Source: Brevipalpus yothersi
Taxonomy: Eukaryota > Arthropoda > Arachnida > Trombidiformes > Tenuipalpidae
Length of the DNA: 64,000 nucleotides
NCBI GenBank assembly: GCA_003956705.1
Contig: QZCP01000701.1
Span: 147,154 to 211,153 of the forward strand
Reading direction: 5' to 3'
The notes beneath the pieces were generated by a model. It saw only the letters and a program-made list of their open reading frames with translations. It had not been told where the DNA came from and did no database searches. This document shows positions 21,701 to 34,530 of this stretch, piece after piece. Each line of letters begins with the position of its first letter. The first letter of the stretch is position 1. Made by a program: the position numbers and the translations under genes.

Positions 21701-24700
21701 TGATGATGGTTTTGCAATATTTTCTTTCACACTTTCAGGCCAGTCAGAAAAGAATAAGCTCAGAATCAATTGATTTTCTCAAAAACTCTTACAATTTAGT
21801 TCATTAGCTTTTCACCTTGCCTGAAAAATTCAAAGTGACTTATCGTGAAAATTCCTTTTATAATGAAATTTTTTCGATGACCATGCATAAGGTCCTTAAG
21901 CTGTTTTGTGTGGATGATGTTTGGTATTCTAATTGTAACATCTGCACACTTGTGATGAGAAAGAATTCAGTTTCAATTTTTTGCCATGTATGATGTATAC
22001 ATTGATGCGTATGATGGTCGATGAATAATTGTAGGGATAAATTTCACTTAAACTTTTGTTGATAATGAGGCAATTCACTCACAATAATTGTTAAGAGTAA
22101 AAGTGGAAAACTTTTGAGACTTTGTATTACTCTTCATACTGTTCATTGGATGGTTGATAGATTCTCTTTTTTTTCCCTATATTTTTAGCCCCCATCCCAA
22201 AGTGAACAAATATATCCCTGAATATCATGCACTGATTGTGAAGAATTGTGTTTATGTGTATATATTGATGATAATAATTGATTCAGTAACAAAGAGTAAC
22301 ATACAAACAGTATCATCAAGCATTCTTTACCTCTTTAACCCTCCTCTTCAATCCTCACCCTATGCCACCCCCAAAACGCTCATCTTAATGGAAAGAGAAA
22401 TTTTTTCGTTCAACGTTCAAAGTTTAATGGTAGATCGCTTTTTATGATATAGATGATGCACATGAGCTGAGTATTGTCGAGAACGTGTACAAGTGAAAGT
22501 TGAAACCTCGAGCTTGCTACACGAGACTGAACACAAAAAAAACGATTTGTCTTCTTTTAAGCTAAAAACTGACTAAAAGTTGGAAAAACCAATAAAAAAT
22601 GTATCTTGAGTTGAAATTTGTTTCTCAAATTATGTAGAAAAGACTATTTATCATGGTAGAAAAAATAATGGAGATCAAATTCTTCTGGATTTTCCAGTGG
22701 GTTCTTCTGAACTTAGGGAATGTCACTTAGCTTTGAGTTTTTTGTTTGTTGAGGGTCTAGTATTTGGCTTCAATTGAACTGATCAACTTGCATTCTGGAT
22801 GTTTTTCAGCAAATAAGTTTTGCTGAATGTAGTTTATTGTGGTATGTATAGGTAATATAAGAGGAATTTTATCGTAATTTAAGTCATTCTCTCTGATATG
22901 AGCTCTCAAATCGTCAGTCTTCCTCCATGGATTCAGCTATTACGTGGTCTCTTAGGTTCAATTATTTTCTCAGTTTGGCTCAGTTCCTGTAGTTACGATT
23001 TGTCTTAAATCAGTGATAGAATTTCGATGTATGATGAAAGAAATTAACATTAAAGGCGATATCTCTTCGAAATGTAGCCAACTCCGAGTAAAAAATCGAT
23101 TTTTCTCCCTCATTTGATCCCATATTGTATTGATCATTTATTTTGTCATTCAAAATTTTAGCGAAAAGCGATAAAAGCAGTATTCCAGGTGCATCATTAG
23201 TCTGCTTGATGATACTAGGCTTTGAGGCAATTCATAGCTTCCTATAATATAGAATGTTATAACAAAGAAGTTCACAAACTAGCGTGAAAGCCTCTTTAGA
23301 TTCAAAAAATTGTGAAAATTGTCAATCTATAGATTTTACTAATAAACTTATGAATAAAAAATACAAATCTCATCTTTTGATCTGTCTAGATAATGATTGA
23401 AATGAAACACTCACAAAATTTTCCCATTCCTTTTCTTTTTATATGGAAAGAAGATGGTTTTGTTCCCATGTATTCAACACAGTCCACTGTCCGAGGATCT
23501 TTTCCCATATATAATCATTAACACTAGTACTGTGTAGTCGAATATGCGAATAATTAGCTGACAATATAGAAATCTTTCCAGAATCAGAGTGGATTGCTTC
23601 GAATATCCATTTCCTTGCTCAAAAATTTTACACTACCAAGATGATCATATCCCTCTATATATTTCGATTTACTCGCCTCATTCGTCCTGTGTAGCTTCCC
23701 AGATAAGCTTGAATAGATCTGATACTGATGAATTTCCTCTTGCAATTTTTCCAGTTTTAATAATGGATCAAATTACTTTACCGACGCCTTGGTTAATCCT
23801 GAAATAAAACTACCAGAATCTCCTGAAAGTGGAGCAAAGCGTACTGATTATGGTTACTCTCATGATAATGGGCAACAAAGAACACTTCCGAACTCAATAT
23901 CTAGAAATGGAATTAGAAATCATTCAGTTTCAAATGGTGTAAATCCACATCCGCCTGAGTATCCACATGATTCATCAACTCATCTGAACAATTCCGATAA
24001 TAATCATCAAAGACCAGCACATCAGGTGCGAAAACTTGATTTCCTCTTTTTCAAGAATAATTTTTTGATCCACAAATTTTTCTGCTTTTTAGCACCCCAA
24101 TCATCAACATCATCGAAATATTCAACTGTATGATAAAGTTACCAATCCATCATCATCACACCCTCATCATTTACCTGAAAGTCCACCTGATTCAGGGTCT
24201 GAGCCACCCTATTCTCCTATGAATGAGAACGAGAATCGAGCTGTTCACAATAATCATCCAAATAACAATTCTACCCATCAAACGCTTCACCAATCTTCAC
24301 CACCTGGAGTGATCTGTAAGCAAAATAATTCCGGTGATATGATGCATCCGGGCCATTACGGTAGCGCACAGATCAAGCATCTCTCACCATCAGAATTAAA
24401 TCTTCCTCTTAATCCATCAAATATTCATCCGGTGAGTGTTGAAACTTCCCTTTATGATCACTTCTCATGGAAGAAAACTTAAACTTCTTCCATATAATAT
24501 TCGCATGAGAAAAAGGAAGTGAGATAAAATTAATAAAATGACAATGCGTGATCAACTGTAGCCTATTCATGAGAAATTTTGATCGCTTTTTGAAACTTGT
24601 ATTTTTTCTCACAATTCAGTCCCAAGACATCCGTCATCTTGGTCACATTAATCCCCTTCATCCAATTGTTGGTTCTCTACCACATCATGCTGATGAGCAA

Positions 24701-27700
24701 ATGATCGCCCATCTCAGTGAGAGTATTTTAGTCAATCAAATCAATATGCATGGCCCGATTCACCATGAACCAGGACCCAATGTGCCCGGTCAACCCATTC
24801 ACTTGGGTGCTCTGTATCAACCGCACATAGCTCAACAAGTGGTGGAAAATTATCATGCTCCTAGACCTATTAGCACAAGTGGATCTTCACCAGTAATTCA
24901 AAAGAAGCGTAAAATTTCTGGATCTCCTGGCAAAAATGTTCCTTCGAACGACAATAGCCCAGGAGTGGATGATAGCTCTTCTATTCAGATCAAACCAGAA
25001 CCAACCATGGACGGATCTTCAGTTCAGTTGAACTCGATGGAGGAAGACTATGGATTCGACTATGGGACAGGACCTGATGGACCGTCCAGTTTATATTTAG
25101 ACTCAGCTTATCAATGTATAAGATTCCAGCCATTTCAGCAGACTTCTTGGCACACGTTATGTGACGCTGCAACAAAGGAACTGTGAGTGTTGGATGATTA
25201 ATGAAATTTCATTTTTGATTTTTTCGATATTCATCATTGTTCTTGTTTCTCGAAGACCCGTTCCAAACTATCGTGTGGATGCAGATAAGGGATTCAATTT
25301 TAGCAATGCAGATGATGCATTTGTGTGTCAGAAAAAGAATCATTTTCAAGTTACCGTCCATGTTCAGCCTGTTGGAGAGCCTGTTTTTGTGAAAACATGT
25401 GATGGATTGAAGAAAGTAGACAATTTTTACCTACATTTCTATGGAGTCAAAGTCGAGTCACCAACCCAAACGATAAAAGTTGAACAATCTCAATCAGATC
25501 GGAGCAAAAAACCATTCTATCCCGTTTTGTAAGTAATTTTCTGATTTTTCTCTTTGCTGTATCTATCTGGTATCATGCGATTATTGGATTTATGGATTCT
25601 TTGTTCCTCTTGCATAGTTATTGAAACTATATCTTCGACAATAATCCCTATTTTCAGAGCTATTGCTCTCTTCAATTGAACTTACGAACTCAGTCCTGTG
25701 AGCAAGAAGAACATTCAATATCATTTGGTCCCTGTCATTCGCAATTTTCTTTTTCTTTTTTCATCAAAGAGTTTTGGGACCCCACCATCATTACCATTCA
25801 AACCTCAATCGGTTTAATTTTTGATTTCTCTTTATGTTCTCGTCTATTAGAGTCGAGTTGAATCCGGATCAAGTTTCGAAAACAACTGTTGGAAGACTAC
25901 ACTTTGGTGAAACAACGTCGAATAATATGCGGAAAAAAGGCAAACCAAACCCCGACCAACGATACTTCTATCTGGTGGTCAGTTTGTTTGCTCATGTGGC
26001 AGATCAAACTTATCCAATTATATCACATTCATCAGAAAGAATAATAGTTAGGGTGAGTATAGAATAGGAACTAGCAAGCGATCGATTGTTACGAACTAAT
26101 TTGTTATAATTGTTCCGATTCATAGGCATCAAATCCTGGTCAATTTGAGAACGATATGGAACTTTCGTGGCAAAAAGGTCACACCCCTGAGTCAATATAT
26201 CATGCCGGACGAGTTGGTATCAATACCGATCGTCCTGATGAGTCTCTAGTGGTTCATGGAAATATTAAAGTAACTGGTCACATCGTTCAGCCATCAGATT
26301 CAAGAGCTAAGACTAACGTCGAAGAGATTGATCCAAAAGAGCAATTAAGAAATGTGTCCAGTATTCGAGTGGTTCGTTATCAATTTACACCAGAATTTGC
26401 TAAGCAAGTAGGAATTAAGGAGGAAGATATAACAGGAACAGGAGTTATTGCCCAAGAGGTTCAGCAAGTGATTCCAGATGCTGTTAAAGAGGAAGATGAT
26501 GTGATACTACCGAACGGTAAAAAAATTGAGAAACTTCTCGTTGTTAATAAGGATCGACTGTTCATGGAGAATGTTGGTGCAGTTAAGGAGCTTTGCAAGG
26601 TTACTGATAATTTGGGAACTAGACTCGATGAATTGGAGAGAGTAAATAATAAGTTACGAAAAATTAATCGTTTTGACAGTATAAAGAGCATGCTATCAAC
26701 TTCGACTAATTCTAGTGCTGTCACATGTAGCGTAACTAGGTAAATTCAAGCAATTGTTCTATTCTTCAAAATTAATTTATCATCCTTCATGCTTAACAGC
26801 TACCCTGAATACAACAAGAAAATGGTTTCCAGAATCCCCTCCGATACTTCAAAACAAAGTGGAAAGCATAAAAATTTTGGAGATAAAAATGAAATTTGTA
26901 CAAATAGATTGATGCAGACTATAATTATGATTTTAGTTTTTGTTATGGCATTTTGGTAAGACAAGCGAATTGATTTGAGAATTGAGCATTCAATTCGTAC
27001 TGATATGAAAATTCGTCTTTTCCGCAGTTTGATATCAATTTTCACCATCTATTTGCTGGAGGCACCTCGAAGTCATCACCAGCTTCTGAATGCATTAACT
27101 CATCAAGCTCAAAGTGTTCATGGGACCAGCCTTTTTGGAAATTCTGTACATAATAAAAGTTCGCAGTCTCTTTCATCTTCACCTACATCGCATCACTCAT
27201 CGTCTTCACCAAATTCATTTTCTAATCACATTTCGTCCTCTGTTGACCATCGTGAGACTAATCAACCTCAGAATGAGGATCTATCACATGGCTCAGCTGA
27301 AGGTGAGTTTCGCCCTTCGAGATAAGATAGAATTGCCTCTATATTAATCTTTTCTATTCATTGGATGATTTTTGAAGGTGATAATTCAGTCAATCAAGGT
27401 ACTCATAAATATCTCAACAATAGAAGAGAAAGCGTTGGAGAGAGGCAAGCAATAATCCCCATCATGATACCGTATGAAATTGGTGTTCCTGATGAATGTG
27501 AGATCCGCGATCTCAGTACATTACCGCATCAAACTTCTCATTCTTCTTCATCATGCCCAGTTTACTGTTGTGTTTCTGGATCTCACTCACAAGAAAATAT
27601 ACAGCATCATCTTCTAGATTATCAGGAAATGAAAACAGGAGAGCAACCGAAACCAGAAGATCGCAAGATGGAGAATAATTCCAAAGATTCAGAGAGCTTG

Positions 27701-28988
27701 ATGAGAAAACCAGCGTTAGACTCAAACTTGGAGCCAGAGAAGGTTACTGGCCCTACCCGATCGTCTCCATCATTGATTGTGACCCCTTCTACTAGCGGTC
27801 TCAGAGGGAATATGTTGAACGATCACTCTCCAGAGGATATTTTATCGGTTTCAAGCCAAGATTCAGCGATATCTAGTACACCTTTCTCATCATCTCAACA
27901 TGGAGAAAAAAGTTCAGAAGAAAACTTGCAAGCAGAGAAACAAAAAAACGAATCAAGCGGTGGTCAAAATAATGAGACTCATCTCAGTGGAGAGCAAATA
28001 ATGTCTAAAAATGCTTACCACTTTAGCTCCGTTGATCAACAGATTGACAACAAAGTTCAACTGAATGAGCCCCAATTGGGAACTAATAAATATGAAGCTT
28101 CTCAGATTGGAACCAGAGAAGCAGAAATCCATTCTCGATATCTAAGCTCTACTGATCATCCTAGAAAAGATGAACACCGGCACAAGAGAGCTGCTGTGGA
28201 AGATTCATCCAAACATTCCGTTTCCGACGTACAAAGTGTTACTCGGAATGAACGCACAAGACAGGGAAGACAATACAAGAGTCGTCCAAGTTCGGCATAC
28301 ATGTCTGGTCTAGTAACTAGCTTGAAACTGTTAGAATTGAATGTCACTATTGACTACAACTTTTGCACTGATAGACTGTGTGTAAGTGATGTTGGTCCTA
28401 GTTTCAATTATCGAGTTCCTATTTCTAAGTATATGCCTCATGAATATGTAACTCTTCAATTTAGGTAAGAAAAATTACTCTCTTAGGGGCTATTAGAGAA
28501 TGCTGATATAATTGTTCTTTTTGTGTCCTCTCGATAATTGATCAGCCTTGAAAGTCCGTCAAAAGTCGATCATTGCATTCATCAAGAGAAACCTGTTGGC
28601 TGTCCATCAGCATCCTTGGATTCAGTCCCTCACATCTATCATCGGTCGGAGGAACATTCACCCATTCGGGAAAGCAATCCAAAATTCAGGATCCCTATTG
28701 GAATCTACTTCCAGAGTACTTACGTTTTCAGGATCCTAGCTAAAGATAAGGACGCTGATACAGTGAGTAATCTTTGAGATACTTAATCTGCTAATATGAG
28801 CGGCTCTTATAGAGTCCAGATGGGATGATTTTTTTCACTCCCCGATGCTAGCTTCAATTCTCCAGGTTTCAGCGAATAATTCAATCGAGTTCTTTTTCTC
28901 TTTCTAGCCTTGTTCCCTTCCACCGAGAGATATCGGATCTTCATTTTTGGAATATAAATTCACATTCAATAGACAATGTAACAAATGA
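13951..28988 (+). CDS. MYRF: Myelin regulatory factor (MYRF), membrane-anchored self-cleaving transcription factor
   Basis: Thirteen exons: 13951-13963, 20988-21081, 23755-24025, 24093-24431, 24620-25182, 25256-25528, 25851-26052, 26126-26739, 26800-26955, 27028-27302, 27378-28464, 28546-28762 and 28908-28988. They total 4185 bases, 1394 residues, with all phases compatible. Landmarks: LPESPPDSGSEPPYSP (about 153-168); basic QKKRK nuclear signal (333-337); Ndt80-type DNA-binding domain (about 400-590; RVDADKGFNFS, FVCQKKNHFQVTV, SQSDRSKKPF, GRLHFGETTSNNMRKKGKP); intramolecular-chaperone autoprotease with the Ser642-Lys647 dyad in PSDSRAK; coiled coil (LFMENVGAVKELCK onward); one membrane helix (about 827-852); and a Cys-containing luminal C-terminal domain ending EYKFTFNRQC. 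MYRF trimerises at the ER, cuts itself and releases the N-terminal factor to the nucleus. The 13-base first exon and its 7-kb intron are the least certain part. Confidence 0.93.
18367..18410. repeat. (CT)n microsatellite
   Basis: About 22 CT dinucleotides with almost no interruption, inside MYRF intron 1. Confidence 0.95.
18699..18734. repeat. (CT)n microsatellite
   Basis: About 18 CT dinucleotides, 300 bases after the first tract, inside MYRF intron 1. Confidence 0.95.
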
Positions 28989-29389
28989 GTGCAGATAGAC
29001 CATTATTATTTACCAATAAGATTCACTGGAATTCTAGTACATGTATTGTATTATAACACTAGCAGTGATGTCTAACTCTGTAAAAATACAGCAACAATGA
29101 AGATGATGAGATCATTTTCAGTTTATAAAATCCAATTTCACTAATTGGCTACCTTATTGGTTTACTGAGAGTTATATTCAAGGAATTCATGGAGGGAATC
29201 TTTTTATTGGATGCAGAGACTTATTTCAGGAAATCTAGTAGAATCTAAACTATTTTAGTCGACTGTATATGCATCCAATCAACTTCTTTTCCGACAATTT
29301 TCTCATCAACGCTGCTACAATCTTTTCCCGTGAAGTTATTCCATCCATGATGTTTGGCAAACATGTTTACGCGCTACCAGGCTCACATC

Positions 29390-31069
29390 ATTCTTGAAGT
29401 TATCACTTCCCAAATAGAGCAAGTTTCCCGCCAATTATTAGGAACAATTTGTTGCTCAATTTGTAGCTTATTCAATCTCAGATTAAGCATCTATAGGCGG
29501 ATTAGATTGAGAGTTGAGATTTGGCATTTTGTATTTTATTTACACTTTCAACTTCTTAACATACAAGAGTGATATCACATGAGGGATAAATTATACCTAA
29601 CTAGAAGATTAATTTGCCATTCGGTTCTGTACATTTTCTTGCGCCGAATAAAAACAACTGGTCTACCTCTAGGTCAACTCATATTCCATCTTTGTAAAAA
29701 TATGATGATTAGTATCGTTCAATTTACAAACACTATTTGGAGATGTTTGAAGCCTAAAATGTGTGATGGCTACTCAATGAGTGGAAAGAAGAAATGTTGG
29801 GATTTTCTCAAGAAAACGATGAGTCTGGTTGAGAAACACATGAGCTATTACAGCCTGTTATACATTAATCAAATATTTGCTGACCTGATCAGTGAGGCCT
29901 CATATCATGCAGGTCAGCTTAATTCATAAAAAAACATAGATTTGTAAAGAACTTTGGAGCAAATTTCTACCTCTAGTGATACATGTTACTTGATGGATCA
30001 AGTATAAAATGAGGAATTCGCGGTCAAATATTCATAATTATTTTTTCCTTCAAGCCTAATGGAATTCATTGGGACCATCATGAACAGTTTCCCGAGAATT
30101 GCCACTCTCTATTATTAATAATAGAAGCAAATAAAACGCACAGTTACCAGAATCTCTTCCCCTACTATAAGTTACCTTCCATTATGTTTAGTCACATATA
30201 CCTGCATAGCTGTTGTCTCCGTTTTTTGTCAAATATTGGAAATAATGTTTCAGTGGATGGCTGTTTACTTCATCTTGATTTGAGTATCATCAATTGAATT
30301 AGATTGAAAGCTCTTCCAATGGCTCTTGTGTTGATTATCATTGGAAAACATCCTGTATGATTCTCAATTTCTGTCTCGATTAAAAATGTCTATTTTCGCG
30401 AATCGGAATTTCTATCAATTTTAATTTGATTGTAATAATAATCGATACCAATAGAGATTAGTTAGTGCTTCGCTCTCTCAGCAGCTTAGAGATTTAGTTA
30501 ATTTTGCTACGAAGAGATCAAAGCTTCCTAACCGAGAAAAAAAGTAGATCAAGAAGTGAGTAACAAGTGCACAAGCAAAATGGGTGGGACTATATTTTTT
30601 ATCTAACTCGAGAGAAATTGAGGTGCATCGTCTGAGCCATCAATCAGGATGATCTCTCCACTATCAACTGAGCTCATATGATGCATGTTGGATGGAGGGT
30701 GAGATCATACGATCGTGTCTGAGAAAATATTTCCCCCTGGTTAGATGGAGAAACAAGTGCGACCCATTTTGCTTTTGAACTTTTTCGTCAATTTTCGCCT
30801 ACTCTTTTTCTTAACTAAAAATCTCCAACGGATATCACGAAGATCATCTTCTCCGTGGTTCCAGGAATGGCTGACTGCACCAGAGAAAAACACATCGAAT
30901 TGGGTGAACAAAATTAGTTTCTCACTTAGCACTGGGAAATTATTATCAACTCTGTACATGAAGTTGGAAAAACAAACGAAGGAGAGTGAAAGGAGAAGCG
31001 ACAAAAAGAGAGAACGGAACAGATCGAAGCAGATCTGAACATCAATGCCTCTGAAACATGTTCAATCAA
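29390..31069 (+). repeat. Dispersed duplication, copy A
   Basis: About 1.7 kb that aligns, with many substitutions and small indels, to 37320-39007 in the same orientation. Shared landmarks include TTTGTATTT/TTACACT/CAACTTCTTA near 29530 and 37395, GTGGGACTATATTTTTTATC near 30587 and 38485, and the shared end GTTCAATCAA (31060-31069 and 38999-39007). No transposase is recognised in it. A frame at 29579-29929 has no family motif and is not preserved in copy B. Copy A ends about two bases before the MYRF exon copy. Confidence 0.75.
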
Positions 31070-31071
31070 AA

Positions 31072-31280
31072 CTCCGATACTTCAAAACAAAGTGGAAAGC
31101 ATAAAAATTTTGGAGATAAAAATGAAATTTGTACAAATAGATTGATGCAGACTATTATTATGATTTTAGTTTTTGTTATGGCATTTTGGTAAGAAAGGAG
31201 AATTGATTTAAAAGAATAACCACTAAATCCGTACTGATATGAAAATTCATCTTTTCCATAGTTTGATATCAATTTTCACC
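31072..31280 (+). pseudogene. Isolated copy of the MYRF transmembrane exon, its intron and the next exon start
   Basis: This matches 26839-27046 inside MYRF. The exon part (117 bases, 31072-31188) differs at one position only, an ATA to ATT change that is silent in the MYRF frame. The following GT-AG intron (73 bases against 72) differs at roughly 16 positions, and the next 19 exon bases are identical. After that the similarity ends, and the frame would stop within about 15 codons, close to an AATAAA. No start codon in the right frame precedes it, so as it stands it is an exon fragment and not a gene. Confidence 0.88.
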
Positions 31281-31489
31281 CGAGGACCATGGCATTTTTC
31301 CTGCAAAAATCAGAGAGAATAAAGCCTGCTTATGAAGCAACTCGGGAGATACAGTGTTGATGAGTTTTGGGAGAAGAACTTGTGAGCCTCCCAGCAAGCT
31401 TGTTGAGAGTGCATCTCACAGAAAAATATTTCAAATTGCCAGTCCGAGTGACAATCTCAGAGCGGTAGGATTATCACTGATGGCTAGCT

Positions 31490-32230
31490 GAAATTCGAGT
31501 TTATTTTTCATTTTCGGAAGCAAAAACCCATTTTTGACCAACTTATTCCAATATTTTGGGTATGAGTCATACATCATTTCATCACTTTTTTGATAAGGAT
31601 CTCAGGGGAACCAAGATTGTTTGGTGTTCACGACACTTTTCCCAGCATCAGTACCTTTTCATCACAATTGATGTATGAGTCATATCTTATCTTATCAGAT
31701 TTTTCATGTGTGATAAGAAAATGCTATCAATTTTCAGATTGGATGTTCCATTCTCGAGATATAGCATGAAAACCCCTTTTTGACCAACTTCTCCAAACAA
31801 TCTGGGTATGAGTCATTTATCAGCTCATCACATTTTTTGTGTGTAGTGTCATGGCAATATGGGTATTTGGTGTTCACGACAATTTTCCCCGCAGGTTCGA
31901 CTTTTTCGAGGATTCCCCGGCTGATTTATATTTTTTGTGAGTGATAAGAAAATGTTATCATATCAAATATAGACCGTCTGGCTCCTGAGATAGAGCATAA
32001 AAATTCGATTTTCACTAGCTTTCAGCAACATTTTGAGAATGAGTCATACCTTATCTAATCACACATTTGACAAGAAATCTCAAAATAACATTTTTATTTC
32101 GATATGATGAACTTTTTCTCAAATTGGAAAAATGATCATATCTCTGCAAGTATGACTCATACAGAGTTATCAACCCAATTTTCGATCTTATCGCGTTTGA
32201 TAACATCTGATAGGAAAGTCTTATCGAAAT
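31490..32230. repeat. Degenerate tandem repeats of about 240 bp
   Basis: Three diverged units. The phrase TTTTTGACCAACTT...TGGGTATGAGTCAT occurs near 31531 and 31777, with a weaker version (GAGAATGAGTCAT) near 32035. Between them TTTGGTGTTCACGACA and GTGATAAGAAAATG also recur once per unit. No coding potential was seen. It lies directly left of the Helitron. Confidence 0.65.
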
Positions 32231-32552
32231 CTAAGAGGGAGCAGTTTTGGCTTTTCTCCTTTGAACAAAATATGATTCAGTGATGAGGCCCATCTATACT
32301 ATTAGTAGCGTACATCAATAAAAACTCAATTGAGCGTAGCGAGTTCTCTTTCTCTGCCTCTTTCTTTTTCTCTTTCTTTCTCTTTCTCTTCCATTTTCTT
32401 GCAACGCCAGAGGCCCAAAAAAGATTAGCATACGAAAACGAGAGGCCAGTACGTAGCGAACGGCGAGCGAAGCGAGCTGGGAGCGTCTCAGCCTAGAACA
32501 CATCTCCAAATTTACTCTGATCTAACTGGCCCGTCGAATGACGGGCTTTTTG

Positions 32553-33258
32553 GCTTGTCTTTATTTGCGCGGTTATGTGAATCGCCAAAATTTTTGAATC
32601 TGGGGGACGGAGAACCCACATTGTGTCGTCGAAAGGCCACTCACGCAGATTGTTTGACAGTGTGGGTTGCAATCAGTGGGACAGCTGTCATTGGTCCATA
32701 TTTTTTCTATGAAAGCGTAAATGGTGAAAGATATCAGGAGATGTTGGAAAATTATTTTTTTCCAGAGGCTGAGAAAAGAGGTTTCATTGATGAATTTTGG
32801 TTCCAGCAAGACGGTGCAGCACCACATCGCAGCAGAGAAGTGAAGAATTCTATCCGTTCGAGGTTCGGCGACAAAGTTATTGAACTAGGATTCGAGTCTG
32901 ATGAGGGGAGGGAAATTTCATGGCCACCACATAGCCCAGACCTGAACCCATGTGATTTTGCTCTGTGGGGCATGATGAAAGACCATGTTTATCGTGAGCC
33001 GCCAGAAAGTCTCTATTATCTGAAATCAGCCATCGAAGGTTTCTTCAACCTTCTCGATCACCCAACCCTAGAGCGAATTATTGCCAGCTTCCGGAAAAGA
33101 GTCTACCTCATACCCTTAATGGAAGAGGATCACTTTGAAAACATCAGCAACTGATACTATTATAATGCCCTATCGATTGATAAAGTTTCAGCTCTCTAGC
33201 TCTCTCTATCGAGTTTTTATAATCAATTGAAAAATGCTGCTAATTCTGAAACACCCTG
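32553..33258 (+). pseudogene. 5'-truncated mariner-type transposase with right terminal repeat
   Basis: The fragment starts inside the transposase, just after the first catalytic Asp, at GYVNRQNF (about 32570, in another frame with a stop). It then shifts frame near 32640 into VWVAISGTAVIGPYFF, VNGERYQEMLENYF, the second-Asp motif WFQQDGAAPH, WPPHSPDLNPCDFALWG (third Asp) and a C-terminal tail, stop at 33152-33154. The right terminus follows: CTGAAACACCCTG ending at 33258, then TA. No left terminal repeat is present; the 5' side abuts Helitron sequence. The terminus matches the outer ends of the foldback elements at 52645 and 62488. Confidence 0.85.
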
Positions 33259-33552
33259 TATTTAAAAAAAGAATCAGATCACTTTCCTGTTGCAGGCCAG
33301 ATTCGAACAGCAGCTCATGACTCAGAGACTACGGGAGATACCAGGCTGATTTTCCATCAGCATTCAGGGCCCCCTAGAATACATCGAATCTGGCCATGTT
33401 GAAGTAGAACGGTGAAAGATGATAATGCTGGAAGTTACTGAAGGCAGTCAGTTTTGTGGCCTGAATCTTAGGTGAGAAAAAATCCAAAAAAATGCCAGGC
33501 TGGAGATTTGAGATATTGATCAAGAGATACTTATGTCTATGAATTTCTATCA

Positions 33553-34530
33553 GGATCGATGATGATCAAGAAAATGCGCCTCCTCCTTTTAAGTGTGATA
33601 AAAAGGTGGAAGTTCCTGAACAAGATGCAATGAAGTATTATTGTCAGTGTGATCTTCAAGCTGATGGGTGCAATGGTCGTGCAACAGTTACAGTTTTTGG
33701 GGATGATGAGAGAGTTTACAAAGTTACCAAGAATCATAATGACCATGCAGATTCTTTTCAAGATACTGAAGCCCTACGCATTCGGAATGAGCTCAAAATG
33801 AATGCTCTTGTGGCCCCTGAAAAATCTTCCAAAGAGATAAATGATGAAGCTATTGCAAATGTTCTGTGACAGGTCAATGGTAATCGTGAAAAAGAGGATA
33901 AAACTGTGACAGCATTACCTAACTTTGTCAGTATGAAGAGCTCTACTCAGCGTGCAAGGATGGTTGGTAGACCCGTGATTCCATGATCAATTGATCAGGT
34001 TTCTTTAGGAGGAGAGTGGGCTCTGAATGGGAGGGGTGAGCAATTTTTGTTGTTTCAAACAAGTGGCTCAGATAAGACTGTTGGTTCTGCAACTAAACAA
34101 ATGCTCGAGAGACTATGTGATAGCCCGTTTGTCATCATGGACCGAGCTTTCAGAGTCTCCCCCCTTCTATTCAAGCAACTTTATATACATGGACAATATC
34201 GGGGTGGCATTTCTTGCTTCATGTATATTCCTCTGACGAATAAGCACCGTGAAACTTATGAGGAGGTCCTCAGACTGTTGGAGAATCAGCACAGAAAATC
34301 CGAAAAAGCTTCAGACCCCTCAAATTCCTCTTGGATTATGAGAATGCAATGATCCAGGCATAACGATCCAAATTCCCATCAGCCTGCATGGAAGGATGTC
34401 TATTTCATTTTACTTGAGCTATTTGAAGAAACTGCCAAAAAATTGGACTCCAATCATATTATTCTGAGCAGGAATTAGCCAGAAAGTTCATCAAAGGCCT
34501 CATGGCCTTACCTTTTGTCCCAACAGATAA
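33553..34530 (+). pseudogene. MULE (Mutator-like) transposase relic with FLYWCH zinc finger
   Basis: 33553-33869 encodes a FLYWCH-like finger (YYCQCDLQADGCNGRATV ... HNDHAD, with its Cys/His ligands). 34030-34340 encodes a MULE transposase core (ALNGRGEQFLLFQTSG, VIMDRAFRVSP, LYIHGQYRGG, MYIPLTNKHRETYEEVL). In the same frame as LDYENAMIQA (about 34335) the text goes on through CMEGCLFHFT, RNCQKIGL and LARKFIKGLMALPFVP to about 34530, interrupted by TAA and two TGA codons. Further stops lie at 33867 and 33983. One TGA probably replaces the TGG of the usual AIW. It is dead but still readable. Confidence 0.75.

Noticed and set aside
28763..28777. Ending MYRF at the TGA at 28775
   Set aside because: A GTGAGT donor at 28763 and a clean acceptor at 28907 lead to an exon encoding the expected family C-terminus.
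31066..31272. Minus-strand frame across the MYRF exon copy
   Set aside because: The same antisense frame exists over the real MYRF exon (26800-27048) and has no independent support.
33300..33315. GATTCGAAC as a tRNA or SINE B-box
   Set aside because: No A-box, cloverleaf or terminator at proper distance.
34330..34500. TGA codons in the MULE frame as selenocysteine or recoding
   Set aside because: A TAA and further stops in the same relic show plain decay.
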